A stretch of DNA of 51,314 bases from an uncultured Oscillospiraceae bacterium (GTDB lineage: Bacteria; Bacillota; Clostridia; Oscillospirales; Ruminococcaceae). Made by a program: the position numbers and the translations under genes. The notes beneath the pieces are model-generated. The model was given only the letters and a program-made list of their open reading frames with translations. It was not told the origin of the DNA and did not search any database. Positions 8,400-17,348 of this stretch are shown in pieces. The DNA is taken from NCBI GenBank assembly GCA_910587335.1, contig CAJUMG010000014.1, positions 272 to 51,585 of the forward strand. The letters run 5' to 3'. How positions within the stretch are numbered: the stretch's first letter is position 1; each line of letters starts with the position of its first letter.

Positions 8400-9671
8400 A
8401 TGAAAAAGCTTGTGTTATTCACACTGGTCGGTGCGCTTCTTTTTGCGCTGCTTTCCGGCTGCTCGGCAAAGGTCGAGCCTGCATCGGTTTCGATTGTGGC
8501 GGCTACCGATCTGCATTTTGCCGGGCGGGAATTCCATACTTATACAGGCGCTTTCCAGCGGGACAGCGAAAGCAACGGAAGCGGCAAACAAATGCAGTAC
8601 CTGGACGATATCCTAGACGCATTTATCGACCAGATGCTTGCACAAAAGCCCGATTACATCCTCCTCACCGGCGACTTAACCTATGTCGGATCAAAAGCGT
8701 CTCACGAGGCGCTGGCCCAGCGGCTTTCTGCCCTAAAGGCAGCCGGGATTCAGGTGCTGGTCGTTCCGGGGAACCATGATATCACTTCCGCAACCTATAT
8801 CCTCCCGGAGGGCGAACCGGTGGATGCCCCATCGGTCACACCCCAGGAATTTCGGGAAATTTACGCCGATCATGGCTATAATGGCGCGCTGTCCTACGAT
8901 AAAAATTCTCTTTCCTATGTCTATGACACCGGAAAAGGCAGCTGGATTTTTATGCTGGATACAAATTTTCAATATGGCGCAACCTTCGGGGAGCTGCACG
9001 AAGAGACCATGTCCTGGCTAAAATCCCAGCTCAAACGCTGTAAAAAGGCCGGGGCCTATCCCCTGTTGGCCGGACATCATAATCTGCTGGTACATAACGA
9101 TCGGTTCCGCTTTGGCTATGTACTCGGGAACTGCGATGCGCTTCTCTCCCTGGCAAAACAGTATGGAGGAGATCTCTACCTCAGCGGCCATATTCACACA
9201 CAGCATATTGCGCGGGAGGACGGCATGACCGATATTGCCGGCGGCAGCTTTGCCGTGTATCCCCACCGCTATGGGACCTTGACCGTCAACGGCGGTCAGT
9301 GGGAATACACCTCTCAAGCGACGAATGTTTCTGCATATGCCAAGAAGATCGGTTCTGCGGACCCATACCTTTTACAGTATGAGCAGTTCGGCTTTCAGTT
9401 TTTCTACGACCGAGCCTTCGAACAAGCCAAAGAAAGCTTGTCCGACCTGATTTCCGACGCAGATATCCTCTCCCGCCTGTGCGACCTCATCGCCAGGACA
9501 AACGTCTATTATTTTGGCGGCACCCCCTCGGCAATCGACCTTGACGATGCGGCGTCTCTGCGTCCGTTTCTCTCGGATACCCGTTGGGGTGATTATCTGG
9601 ATACCATCCTCGACGGTACAGAGGACAGTATCCACGCTGATTCAACGTCCTTGCAGGGCGCAGAAGGGTGA
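8400..9671 (+). CDS. Lipoprotein metallophosphoesterase
   Basis: A 423-residue secreted lipoprotein. The signal peptide ends in a lipobox LLSGC at about residue 21, so Cys21 should be lipidated. The calcineurin-like metal motifs appear in order: ATDLHF near 37, LLTGDLTYVGS near 88, VPGNHD near 121, AGHHN near 223 and LSGHIHTQH near 260. Such enzymes hydrolyse phosphomonoesters or diesters outside the cell; the substrate is not determinable. GGAGG precedes the ATG. The region after residue 300 has no recognised motif. It stands alone between the ribosomal operon and the LTA-synthase-like gene. Confidence 0.88.
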   Translation: MKKLVLFTLVGALLFALLSGCSAKVEPASVSIVAATDLHFAGREFHTYTGAFQRDSESNGSGKQMQYLDDILDAFIDQMLAQKPDYILLTGDLTYVGSKASHEALAQRLSALKAAGIQVLVVPGNHDITSATYILPEGEPVDAPSVTPQEFREIYADHGYNGALSYDKNSLSYVYDTGKGSWIFMLDTNFQYGATFGELHEETMSWLKSQLKRCKKAGAYPLLAGHHNLLVHNDRFRFGYVLGNCDALLSLAKQYGGDLYLSGHIHTQHIAREDGMTDIAGGSFAVYPHRYGTLTVNGGQWEYTSQATNVSAYAKKIGSADPYLLQYEQFGFQFFYDRAFEQAKESLSDLISDADILSRLCDLIARTNVYYFGGTPSAIDLDDAASLRPFLSDTRWGDYLDTILDGTEDSIHADSTSLQGAEG

Positions 9672-9841
9672 CGATCCGTCCCTGCCTTTCCCAGGTTTCT
9701 CATTTTTTTGAAAAAAAAGTCCCTTTTGTCTCGTTTTATTGTACAAGGGCTTTGAAATTTCTTTAAAACATCCCACTGAGCAATCAAACTTTTCGCATGA
9801 GAGCAAAATGCAGGATATCCATATAGAAAGTGATTTGTCTT

Positions 9842-11008
9842 ATGAAAAAAATTGTAAAATGGTTCTGGGGGCATCCCCCTTTTTTATGCGTCGGGCTGGC
9901 GTTTTTACTCAGCGTCGTCATGGAAATATTGAATCGCCGGTCTATCGGAGCGGGCTTTGGGTTTTTATTGTTGCATCCGGTTTATTTTCTATGCAATATG
10001 CTGCTTATTTTGTTAACCCTGCTTTTGTCCTTGCTGGTCCGCCGCCGGATTTTTATGCTCAGCCTGGTTTCGGCCGTCTGGCTGGGTCTTTCCATTACCA
10101 ATTTTGTTCTGCTGGGTTATCGTTCGACTCCCCTGGCCGCTATTGACTTTTATATTCTTAAACCGGTTTTCAGTATCCTAAAAATTTATCTAACACCTGT
10201 GCAGATGGTTTTAATCGCTCTTGCCTTTTTATTGGTCATCGCCGGCATTGTGCTGATCTTTCTAAAAGCGCCCCGGCAGCACGCTTTATATCGAAGTGCT
10301 TTTGTCTCCCTTGCCATGACGGTTGTAGCAGTATTTAGCCTTACCCGTTTTATGGTCCAGGCTAACGCCACCTCTGCGGGCTTTGCAAACCTGGCCGAGG
10401 CTTACAGCAAATACGGGTTTGCCTATTGTTTTACCGTCAGCCTTTTGGATACGGGCATCGGCAAACCGCCGGATTATACCGCCGATGTCATGGTTCATCT
10501 GGCCCAGCAAATAGAAAGGGTATCGGAAGAGGGGATCCCCTCTTCCGATCAGCAGGAGAATCCTGCTGATCGTGACGAATCGAAATCGGCGCCCAATGTC
10601 ATTATCGTACAGCTGGAATCCTTCATCGACCCCAACCGCTTGAGCGGCGTAGCCTATTCTCAAAACCCCGTTCCGGTTTTTGACCATCTCAAGGAAAATT
10701 ACACCAGCGGCTATCTGTCTGTCCCCGCTATTGGGGCCGGAACCGCCAACACCGAATTCGAGGTGCTGACCGGTATGAATTTGGACTACTTTGGCCCTGG
10801 GGAATATCCCTATCAAACCGTCCTCCAGCAAAAAGCGTGTGAGAGCATCGCCTATAATCTAAAGGAGCTGGGATTTGGCGCCCATGTTATACATAATAAC
10901 ACCGGCACCTTTTATGACCGACATCTTGTCTTTCCGCATCTGGGGTTTGACACCTTTACCTCTGTAGAATATGAACCATGTGGACAAAAATCCATTGGGC
11001 TGGTCTAA
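9842..11008 (+). CDS. LTA synthase-family sulfatase, N-terminal part (frameshifted)
   Basis: The first 388 residues of an LtaS-family enzyme. Five hydrophobic segments occupy about residues 12-165, followed by a linker and the start of the extracellular sulfatase domain: NVIIVQLESFIDP near 254 and GAGTANTEFEVLTG near 300, which contains the catalytic threonine. Intact homologues transfer glycerol-phosphate or related groups to a surface polymer or lipid. Here the frame is lost after FTSVEY (10959-10972) and reads out to a stop at 11006-11008, while the rest of the domain continues in the next frame from 10971. GTG at 9830 is an alternative start; ATG 9842 is followed directly by the first basic-hydrophobic segment. 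The two halves together are about 670 residues, a normal family length. Confidence 0.8.
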   Translation: MKKIVKWFWGHPPFLCVGLAFLLSVVMEILNRRSIGAGFGFLLLHPVYFLCNMLLILLTLLLSLLVRRRIFMLSLVSAVWLGLSITNFVLLGYRSTPLAAIDFYILKPVFSILKIYLTPVQMVLIALAFLLVIAGIVLIFLKAPRQHALYRSAFVSLAMTVVAVFSLTRFMVQANATSAGFANLAEAYSKYGFAYCFTVSLLDTGIGKPPDYTADVMVHLAQQIERVSEEGIPSSDQQENPADRDESKSAPNVIIVQLESFIDPNRLSGVAYSQNPVPVFDHLKENYTSGYLSVPAIGAGTANTEFEVLTGMNLDYFGPGEYPYQTVLQQKACESIAYNLKELGFGAHVIHNNTGTFYDRHLVFPHLGFDTFTSVEYEPCGQKSIGLV

Positions 11009-11858
11009 GGATACCATTCTGACCACCGAAATTCTCAAGTCCCTCCTTTCCACCAAACAAAGGGATTTTGTCTATACCATATCCGTTCAGCCCCATGGAA
11101 AATACCCCTCTGTTCCCTTGGGTGAGAATCAGCCTGTCGCTGTTTCGAGCGATACCCTCTCGGAGGAGGAGCTGACACCCTTTGCCTACTATATCAATCA
11201 GCTTTATGAGGTGGACGCTTTCCTCCAGTCGCTGATTGAGGCGCTGGAGTCTTTTGGTGAGCCGACCGTCTTAGTGCTTTATGGCGACCATCTTCCCGCC
11301 ATTTCTGTGGCGCAAGAACAGATGACTCAGGGCGATCTTTTGCAAACCGAGTATGTTATATGGGATAATCTGGGGCTGACGCAAAAGGATCAGGATCTGG
11401 AGGCTTATCAGCTTTCCTCCGCTATTTTGGAAACGTTGGGTATTTCAAATGGCTTGATAAACAGCTTTCACCAAAATTTTAAGGATAACCCCCGCTATCA
11501 GGAATATCTGGAGCTGCTAGAATACGACATGCTTTACGGGGAGCAGGCTGTTTTTGGCTCTGCCGGCGGTTATCTTCCGTCGGACATGCAGATGGGAGTC
11601 GCACCCCTTGAGTTGGAGCGCTGCTATCTGTTAGGGGATACCCTCTATGTTTTTGGCGACCGTTTTACCCCTTATAGCCGCATCTGCATCGGCCAAAACC
11701 CGGTGGATACGGAATATATCTCCGCCAATGCGCTGAAAGCCACCGACTTTTCGCTAGAGGAAGGGGATGCCATCACCGTCGCCCAGATCGGAGAGGATGG
11801 CATCGCGCTCAGCGAGACCGAAAAAATCATCTTTTCCTTTTTGTCAAGGCCCGGATAA
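10971..11858 (+). CDS. LTA synthase-family sulfatase, C-terminal part (frameshifted)
   Basis: This frame carries the remainder of the sulfatase domain: NPLGWSKDTILTTEIL near the start, SVQPHGKYP near residue 38, and LVLYGDHLPA near 107, which supplies the late metal-binding Asp-His pair. A C-terminal module of about 100 residues follows with no recognised motif. There is no convincing ribosome site before the ATG at 10971, and the segment cannot function alone because it lacks the catalytic threonine and membrane anchor. It is best read as the continuation of the gene at 9842 after a +1 shift (one extra base or two missing bases near 10966-10971). A sequencing error, a natural mutation or recoding are all possible. 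Confidence 0.78.
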   Translation: MNHVDKNPLGWSKDTILTTEILKSLLSTKQRDFVYTISVQPHGKYPSVPLGENQPVAVSSDTLSEEELTPFAYYINQLYEVDAFLQSLIEALESFGEPTVLVLYGDHLPAISVAQEQMTQGDLLQTEYVIWDNLGLTQKDQDLEAYQLSSAILETLGISNGLINSFHQNFKDNPRYQEYLELLEYDMLYGEQAVFGSAGGYLPSDMQMGVAPLELERCYLLGDTLYVFGDRFTPYSRICIGQNPVDTEYISANALKATDFSLEEGDAITVAQIGEDGIALSETEKIIFSFLSRPG

Positions 11859-11913
11859 ATCTGGTTCACCATAGCCTAAAAGGTCCTTTGATCACAGAAA
11901 GAAGGTTTCGAAA

Positions 11914-12399
11914 ATGAAAATAAGAATCTGCCTTTTTTTGTTGAGCATTTTTTGTGTATTGACTCTGTCTGGCTGTCATGCGGCTTTGGGTGCGGGGGAT
12001 ACACAAAAAGATTTGCAGCGGCTTCAGCAGGCGGAGATCTATTCGGCTGACGGGAATCTCCTTTGTACCATTACCGATGAAGATACCCTTAAACAGTTTA
12101 ATCAGATCCATTGGGCCGACCTTTCATCCGGTACCCAGGCAGCTGGAATGGGGACGGAAGACGAAAGCCTTTCTGTCCAACGTACCATCATTTTATATAA
12201 AACCCCAGCGGCTTTGCTGCATGATGAATCTTTGGAAAAATACTTGGAGCTGACGGTATATGAAAAATCCAATATTATCAAAGAGCAGATCGCACCGGAA
12301 AATGTAAAAGCTATTCCTGTCCCCGAAGAGCTGTTAACCTTTTACGTTACCGTGTCAGACGAGGAAAAAGAATTGCTTTTGTCATTGGCCGAAGTTTGA
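11914..12399 (+). CDS. Small secreted lipoprotein of unknown function
   Basis: A 161-residue protein with a signal peptide and lipobox LTLSGC near residue 20. The mature part begins HAALGAGDTQKDLQRLQQAEIYS and is acidic and mostly alpha/beta, with no recognised motif. The start has GAAAGAAGG upstream. It lies 55 bases after the LTA-synthase-like gene in the same direction and may be cotranscribed with it. A terminator follows at 12472. I do not recognise the family. Confidence 0.75.
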   Translation: MKIRICLFLLSIFCVLTLSGCHAALGAGDTQKDLQRLQQAEIYSADGNLLCTITDEDTLKQFNQIHWADLSSGTQAAGMGTEDESLSVQRTIILYKTPAALLHDESLEKYLELTVYEKSNIIKEQIAPENVKAIPVPEELLTFYVTVSDEEKELLLSLAEV

Positions 12400-12471
12400 A
12401 CCCTTTCCATTTTCTTTTCATTTACCTATCAGAAAAGAAGATGTGTCCGCTGCAAGCCTCTTCATATCCAC

Positions 12472-12509
12472 AAAAAAAGTCTCTGCCGCTTGGCAGAGAC
12501 TTTTTCTTT
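12472..12509. terminator. Bidirectional terminator
   Basis: Stem AGTCTCTGCC / GGCAGAGACT with a GCTT loop, A-tract left and T-tract right, between the convergent lipoprotein and glutaredoxin genes. Confidence 0.9.
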
Positions 12510-12514
12510 TTGTT

Positions 12515-12778
12515 TTACCGCAGCACATCCAGATTTTCCGGTAGCATGATGTACAGATCCTTGTCATCCACCAAAATGCAGGGAATGCCGATTTTCCCCT
12601 CCGCCTTTACCGGATCGAATTCAGGCCGACTGTCGCGCAGATTCAAAAATTTTTTTAGATGCGCCATTCCAGCGGTGACGTCGACATAACCATACCGAAT
12701 CTGTTCTTCATCTAAAACCTTTTTTGCCTCAACACAATCGGGACACATGGGGCTGCCGTATACAATCACTTTTTTCAT
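12515..12778 (-). CDS. Glutaredoxin-like protein
   Basis: An 87-residue thioredoxin-fold protein with the redox motif CPDC in VYGSPMCPDC at residues 5-14, and a cis-proline context KIGIPCILVDD near 62. Most glutaredoxins have CPYC; CPDC variants are common in Firmicutes. It probably reduces disulfides in the cytoplasm. A GTG further upstream at 12787 is possible, but ATG 12778 has AGGAG eight bases upstream, so the shorter form is preferred. The gene is single and may be transcribed from the inverted TATAAT element at 12874-12906. Confidence 0.8.
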   Translation of the reverse strand: MKKVIVYGSPMCPDCVEAKKVLDEEQIRYGYVDVTAGMAHLKKFLNLRDSRPEFDPVKAEGKIGIPCILVDDKDLYIMLPENLDVLR

Positions 12779-12873
12779 CCAGATCACTCCTTTTATTTAT
12801 TGTATTGCACCCAATCACTTTTGTCAATGCGCATAAAGCGGCTCTTTTTTCTTCTTTTTGCCGAAAAAACATG

Positions 12874-12906
12874 GTATAATAGCCGTAAAAGCCACGGCTA
12901 TTATAC
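12874..12906. promoter_or_regulatory. Palindrome carrying TATAAT on both strands
   Basis: A perfect 13-base inverted repeat (GTATAATAGCCGT at 12874-12886, its complement at 12894-12906) with a seven-base loop, between the divergent glutaredoxin and tex genes. Each arm contains a TATAAT reading outward on one strand. The 12-mer GGTATAATAGCC recurs at 12968-12979, which is the more likely tex -10 (extended form TGTGGTATAAT). It may be a divergent promoter, an operator, or both. Confidence 0.55.
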
Positions 12907-13069
12907 TAAATTTTAATGGCCGCCTTACAGCCATGGCCGATTATACCGCCCCGCGCTCTGCGCTTGTGGTATAATAGCCTTTACAAAATTTCATCAGACG
13001 GTAATACATACGCAGGCGAAAAGCGCCTCTCGTCTTTTCGCCGAAAACCAAGAAAGAAGGATTTTTGCT

Positions 13070-15238
13070 TTGGATATGACCAATCGTTTAGCAGAAGAAT
13101 TTCACCTGCGGCCGCAGCAGGTTCAAAATACCATCGACCTTATTGATCAGGGAAACACCATCCCCTTTATCGCCCGCTACCGCAAAGAGATGACCGGTTC
13201 CTTGGACGATCAGCTTTTGCGGGAGCTGTCTGAACGGCTGGATTATTTGCGGGGCCTGGAAAAACGGAAAGAAGAGGTTTCGCTCTCCATCGAAAATCAG
13301 GGCAGAATGGACGATTCTTTAAAGCAGGCAATTCTTTCTGCGGCAACCTTGGCGGAGGTGGAGGATCTGTACCGCCCCTTTCGTCCCAAGCGGCGCACCC
13401 GCGCTTCGGTCGCCCGGGAAAAGGGGCTGGAGCCGCTGGCCCAGGCGATTTTCGCCCAGGAGCCCGCTTCCCGCTCTCCGCAGGAATTGGCCTTGCCCTT
13501 CGTAAACCCGGAAAAAGAAATCTCGACAATCGAAGACGCACTACAGGGCGCGGCGGACATTATCGCGGAAATGGTCTCCGACTCGGCGTCCCTAAGAAAG
13601 ACTCTGCGCAACTATCTGCTCATGCATGGCACCGTAAAAACCGAAGGAAAAAGCTCGGAGGACACGGTCTACGCCATGTACCACGATTATTCCGAGCCGG
13701 TGGCGAAAATCGCGCCCCACCGGGTTTTGGCCATCGACCGCGGCGAACGGGAAGATATGCTGAAGGTCTCGCTGGAAGCGGATTTTGACCGGTGCCGCAA
13801 AACAATCGTCCGGGATTTTGTAAAAGAGCCTTCTCCCTGTGCCGGTTTTGTGCGGGACGCTGCCTTCGACAGCTTTTCCCGTTTGATTTTTCCCTCTCTG
13901 GAACGGGAGATTCGCAGCACCTTGACCGAGCAGGCCGCCGAACAGGCGATTCGGGTTTTTGGGGTGAATTTGCAGCAGCTTCTCATGCAGCCGCCGGTCA
14001 AAAACGCCGTTACCCTCGGCCTGGACCCGGCTTATCGCACCGGCTGCAAGCTGGCGGTGGTCGATGGCGCCGGAAAGGTTTTGGATACGGCGGTGATTTA
14101 TCCTACCCCGCCGCAGAATAAAATTGGCCCTGCCAAGGAAAAATGTAAACAGCTTATCGAAAAATACGGGGTCAGCGTCATCGCGATTGGCAACGGAACC
14201 GCCTCCCACGAATCGGAGATGTTTGTGGCCGACCTTCTGCGGGAGATTCCCCAGAGGGTCTCTTACATGGTGGTCAGCGAGGCCGGCGCCTCTGTCTATT
14301 CCGCTTCCAAGCTGGCGGCGGAGGAATTCCCTCAGTACGATGTGTCCTTGCGTTCCGCCGTGTCCATTGCCCGCCGCTTGCAGGACCCCTTGGCGGAGCT
14401 GGTCAAAATTGACCCCAAGGCCATCGGCGTGGGGCAATATCAGCACGATATGCCCAAGGCCCGGTTAGATGAAACCCTGTCCGGTGTGGTGGAAAGCTGC
14501 GTCAATACAGTTGGCGTGGACCTGAACACCGCCTCCTTTTCCCTTTTAAGCCATGTGGCGGGTGTTCGCCCCACTGTCGCCAAAAACATTGTGGCCTGGC
14601 GGGAAGAAAACGGACCCTTTTCCTCCCGCGGACAGCTGCAAAAGGTCCATCAACTGGGGAAAAAGGTATACGAGCAGTGCGCCGGCTTTTTGCGGGTGCC
14701 GGAAAGTGACGAGCTGCTGGATCGCACCGCTGTCCACCCGGAAAGCTATCAGGTAGCTAAGGAATTTTTGCGCCTGTGCGGATGCAGCGAAGAGGACCTG
14801 AAAAACGGCCGGATACCGGAAATGCTCTCCCAGCTGGAGCCCGGCCGGATGGAGCAGCTGGCCGGGCAGCTGGGTGTGGGGCTGCCCACCCTGCGGGATA
14901 TCGCCGATGAACTGAAAAAGCCGGGGAGGGACCCCCGGGATGAGCTGCCCGCTCCCTTACTTCGCACCGATATCCTTTCGCTGGAGGATCTTCGGGAAGG
15001 CATGGAGCTTCGCGGCACGGTCCGCAATGTTATCGACTTTGGCGCTTTTGTCGACATTGGCGTCCACCAGGACGGCCTTGTGCATATCTCCCAGATTTGC
15101 GATCGGTTTATCCGCCACCCGTCCGAGGCGGTAAAGGTCGGCGATATTGTCACGGTCTGGGTTTTGGGGGTGGAACCCGCGAAAAAGCGGATCTCCCTGA
15201 CCATGAAAAAGCCAGCAGCCACATCAAAAAAGGAGTGA
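13070..15238 (+). CDS. tex: Tex-family RNA-binding transcriptional accessory protein
   Basis: A 722-residue protein of standard Tex length. The Tex N-terminal helical domain includes IPFIARYRKEMTGSLDD near residue 28. Then come the YqgF-type RNase H-like domain (LGLDPAYRTGCKLAVVDG near 320), the helix-hairpin-helix region (VGVDLNTASFSLLSHVAGV near 480) and a C-terminal S1 domain (GMELRGTVRNVIDFGAFVDIG near 645). Tex binds RNA and DNA and affects transcription and toxin expression in some pathogens; its exact role is debated. The start is TTG at 13070 with AAGAAGG nine bases upstream; ATG 13076 is two codons later but has worse spacing. The last five bases before the next gene suggest coupling. 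Confidence 0.93.
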   Translation: MDMTNRLAEEFHLRPQQVQNTIDLIDQGNTIPFIARYRKEMTGSLDDQLLRELSERLDYLRGLEKRKEEVSLSIENQGRMDDSLKQAILSAATLAEVEDLYRPFRPKRRTRASVAREKGLEPLAQAIFAQEPASRSPQELALPFVNPEKEISTIEDALQGAADIIAEMVSDSASLRKTLRNYLLMHGTVKTEGKSSEDTVYAMYHDYSEPVAKIAPHRVLAIDRGEREDMLKVSLEADFDRCRKTIVRDFVKEPSPCAGFVRDAAFDSFSRLIFPSLEREIRSTLTEQAAEQAIRVFGVNLQQLLMQPPVKNAVTLGLDPAYRTGCKLAVVDGAGKVLDTAVIYPTPPQNKIGPAKEKCKQLIEKYGVSVIAIGNGTASHESEMFVADLLREIPQRVSYMVVSEAGASVYSASKLAAEEFPQYDVSLRSAVSIARRLQDPLAELVKIDPKAIGVGQYQHDMPKARLDETLSGVVESCVNTVGVDLNTASFSLLSHVAGVRPTVAKNIVAWREENGPFSSRGQLQKVHQLGKKVYEQCAGFLRVPESDELLDRTAVHPESYQVAKEFLRLCGCSEEDLKNGRIPEMLSQLEPGRMEQLAGQLGVGLPTLRDIADELKKPGRDPRDELPAPLLRTDILSLEDLREGMELRGTVRNVIDFGAFVDIGVHQDGLVHISQICDRFIRHPSEAVKVGDIVTVWVLGVEPAKKRISLTMKKPAATSKKE

Positions 15239-15242
15239 ATCG

Positions 15243-15692
15243 ATGAACAAAACCATTCTGCCCAGCCGTGCTCTGCTTCTTTGGCGGATACGGACTGCGC
15301 TACTGGCGTTTTTGGCCAGCTTTCTTTTGACTTTGTTGCTGTCTGATTTTCCCTTTTTGCTTCGCTTATTTTTCATTTTAATCGGCGTGGTATTTTTGTT
15401 CTTCTTTTGCATCTATTACCCGCTCAAAAAAATCAAATTCATCTATTTTTTTCATGGTGAGCAGCTTATTGTGGACGGCGGCGTATTTTATAACCGCCGC
15501 CGGGTCATTCCGCTTGACAATATCCAATATGTTACCCTGTTGCGCACGCCGGATATGCTCCCCTTTGGCCTTGCTTCGGTGATGGTTCACAGCGTTGGAA
15601 CCTCGCTATACCTTCCCTGTCTGCGCTTTTGCGATGCGCAGCAGCTACAGGAATACTGTGTCCGCCGGAAAAAACCGGGAGAGGGGGAATAA
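15243..15692 (+). CDS. Bacterial PH-domain membrane protein, YdbS-like
   Basis: A 149-residue protein with two hydrophobic segments (about residues 14-33 and 36-57), then a bacterial PH domain (bPH2) with the typical VDGGVFYNRRRVIPLDNIQYVTL near 76. It lies four bases after tex and is followed after three bases by a larger protein with two more bPH domains. This matches the B. subtilis ydbS-ydbT pair, which has been linked to resistance to certain antimicrobial peptides. A membrane role is clear; the function here is inference. Confidence 0.85.
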   Translation: MNKTILPSRALLLWRIRTALLAFLASFLLTLLLSDFPFLLRLFFILIGVVFLFFFCIYYPLKKIKFIYFFHGEQLIVDGGVFYNRRRVIPLDNIQYVTLLRTPDMLPFGLASVMVHSVGTSLYLPCLRFCDAQQLQEYCVRRKKPGEGE

Positions 15693-15695
15693 CGC

Positions 15696-17252
15696 TTGCC
15701 CCAGCTGCATACCCATCCCATTACACTCCTCCAGATGATTTGGCGCTTTCTGTTTTTGCTGATTTTTCCCGCCGCCCGCGGCTTTCTCACCGCTTTGTCC
15801 GGTGGAAATATCACCGAATGGCTGGGCGGTGCGTGGAAAGATATTTTGATTATCTGCGCCATCCTGCTGTTGGCCTTTGCACAGTGGTGGTGTCTGCGTT
15901 ACCGCTGGGAATCGGCCGGCCTTTTTATTCGCAAGGGCGTTTTATTCCGCCGGCGCATGTTTATTCCCGCGGCTAAAATCATTACCATGTCCCTGACCTA
16001 TCCCTTTTACCTCAAGCCGGTAAGCGGCGTCCGCCTGCGGGTAGACACCTGGGCCGGAACCGGAAAGAGTACCGATATTTCGCTGATCCTGCCGAAAAAG
16101 GCGGCTCAAGGCATCTTCGAAAACCGGGGAGAGGGGCTGGACGAAGCAGGTTTCGCCCCACGGGAATACCATCCCAAGGGCCTATATATCACCTGCCTGT
16201 CCGCCATTCTCAGCAGCTCTTTTGCCGGGATGCTTTTCTTTGCCACCTTTGTTTCCCAAACCGGCTCCCTGCTCGGCCAGGAATTTGCCGACCGCATTAC
16301 CGGTACCTTTGAGCGGCTGACAAGGGCCGTCGCCTGGGGGCTTCCCCCCGCGACGGTAGCGTTAGCCTATCTGATTATTTTCGGCTGGCTGTACTCCTTT
16401 GCCCGGAATCTGATTCGCCATGGAAAATTCGTCGTTTGCCGCAAAAAAAACGAGCTGCTGATCGACAGCGGCATTATTACCAACCGCAGCTATTCCATCC
16501 GCTTGGACGAAATCAACTATATTGATATTCGCCAAAGCCTGATAACCAAGCTTTTAGGGCTATATTCGGTTTTCGTCAACGCCGTGGGCTACGGCAAGGA
16601 AAAGGACGATATTTCCGCCATGATTCCGGCCAATCTTTGGGAACGCCTTCAGCGGCACCTGCATTTTCTTCTGCCCGAATTTGTCGCCTCTCCCCGCCAG
16701 ATCAAGCCCAACGCAGGTTCTTTGTTTCGTTTTATTCTGGACCCGCTTTTGCCGACGCTGGCCATTCCGGTCGCCGGTTCTGTGCTCGCCGTTCTGTTCC
16801 CCAGCTGGGCGGATTTTACCTATTCTATCGTGTGGATGTCCATGATCCCTTGCTTGTGGTTTTTAACGGTACGCCTGCTGGACTTTTTTTCTTCGGGCAT
16901 TGGCCGGCAGGGTGATATGTTTACCCTGCGCTATTCCCGCGGCAGCCAGCTGCATACCGTCATCCTGCCAAAAAGCCGGATCTCTCAGGTTGTTCTGCGC
17001 CAAAGCCCCATCCAGGCCTTTGACCGCCGGTGTGATCTGCTTATCTACTCCGTTTCAGAGAAAAAAACCGGCCATCATATCCGCAATTTGGATCTTGCGC
17101 AGGTCATGGAGATTTTTGATTGTAATGAAAAAAACGCGGTGCCTCTCCTGAGCGGACCGAAGCCTTTCCCCTCTTTGACCGAATATCTGCACCCTTTCTC
17201 CCACTATCTTCGTCCTTGGAAACCCTTTTGGAAAAAAACAACCGAGCTTTAA
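15696..17252 (+). CDS. Bacterial PH-domain membrane protein, YdbT-like
   Basis: A 518-residue membrane protein with three pairs of hydrophobic segments alternating with bPH2 modules. The modules begin near residues 80 (FIRKGVLFRRRMFIPAAKI), 252 (ELLIDSGIITNRSYSIRLDEI) and 405 (FTLRYSRGSQLHTVILPKSRI). Each carries the signature of a beta-hairpin followed by a residue string ending in I-x-x-I/V. The start is TTG with GAGAGGGGG upstream. It is the last gene of the tex operon and ends 27 bases before a terminator. It probably forms a complex with the preceding YdbS-like protein. Confidence 0.85.
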   Translation: MPQLHTHPITLLQMIWRFLFLLIFPAARGFLTALSGGNITEWLGGAWKDILIICAILLLAFAQWWCLRYRWESAGLFIRKGVLFRRRMFIPAAKIITMSLTYPFYLKPVSGVRLRVDTWAGTGKSTDISLILPKKAAQGIFENRGEGLDEAGFAPREYHPKGLYITCLSAILSSSFAGMLFFATFVSQTGSLLGQEFADRITGTFERLTRAVAWGLPPATVALAYLIIFGWLYSFARNLIRHGKFVVCRKKNELLIDSGIITNRSYSIRLDEINYIDIRQSLITKLLGLYSVFVNAVGYGKEKDDISAMIPANLWERLQRHLHFLLPEFVASPRQIKPNAGSLFRFILDPLLPTLAIPVAGSVLAVLFPSWADFTYSIVWMSMIPCLWFLTVRLLDFFSSGIGRQGDMFTLRYSRGSQLHTVILPKSRISQVVLRQSPIQAFDRRCDLLIYSVSEKKTGHHIRNLDLAQVMEIFDCNEKNAVPLLSGPKPFPSLTEYLHPFSHYLRPWKPFWKKTTEL

Positions 17253-17278
17253 TCGTATCTATTCACGCTTACCGTATA

Positions 17279-17309
17279 AAAAGGCAGACGCAAAAACGTC
17301 TGCCTTTTT
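17279..17309. terminator. Bidirectional terminator
   Basis: Stem AAGGCAGACG / CGTCTGCCTT with a CAAAAA loop and T-tract, between the convergent YdbT-like and sortase genes. Confidence 0.92.
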
Positions 17310-17348
17310 GGTATTCAGTTAGAATTTTTCCTTCGAGACAGCTTTTCA

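Noticed and set aside
10959..11008. Programmed +1 frameshift in the LTA-synthase-like gene
   Set aside because: The local codons GAA-TAT-GAA do not form a known slippery or stop-coupled shift site, so mutation or sequence error is preferred.
13592..14446. 284-residue minus-strand frame opposite tex
   Set aside because: Antisense shadow of a conserved Tex protein.
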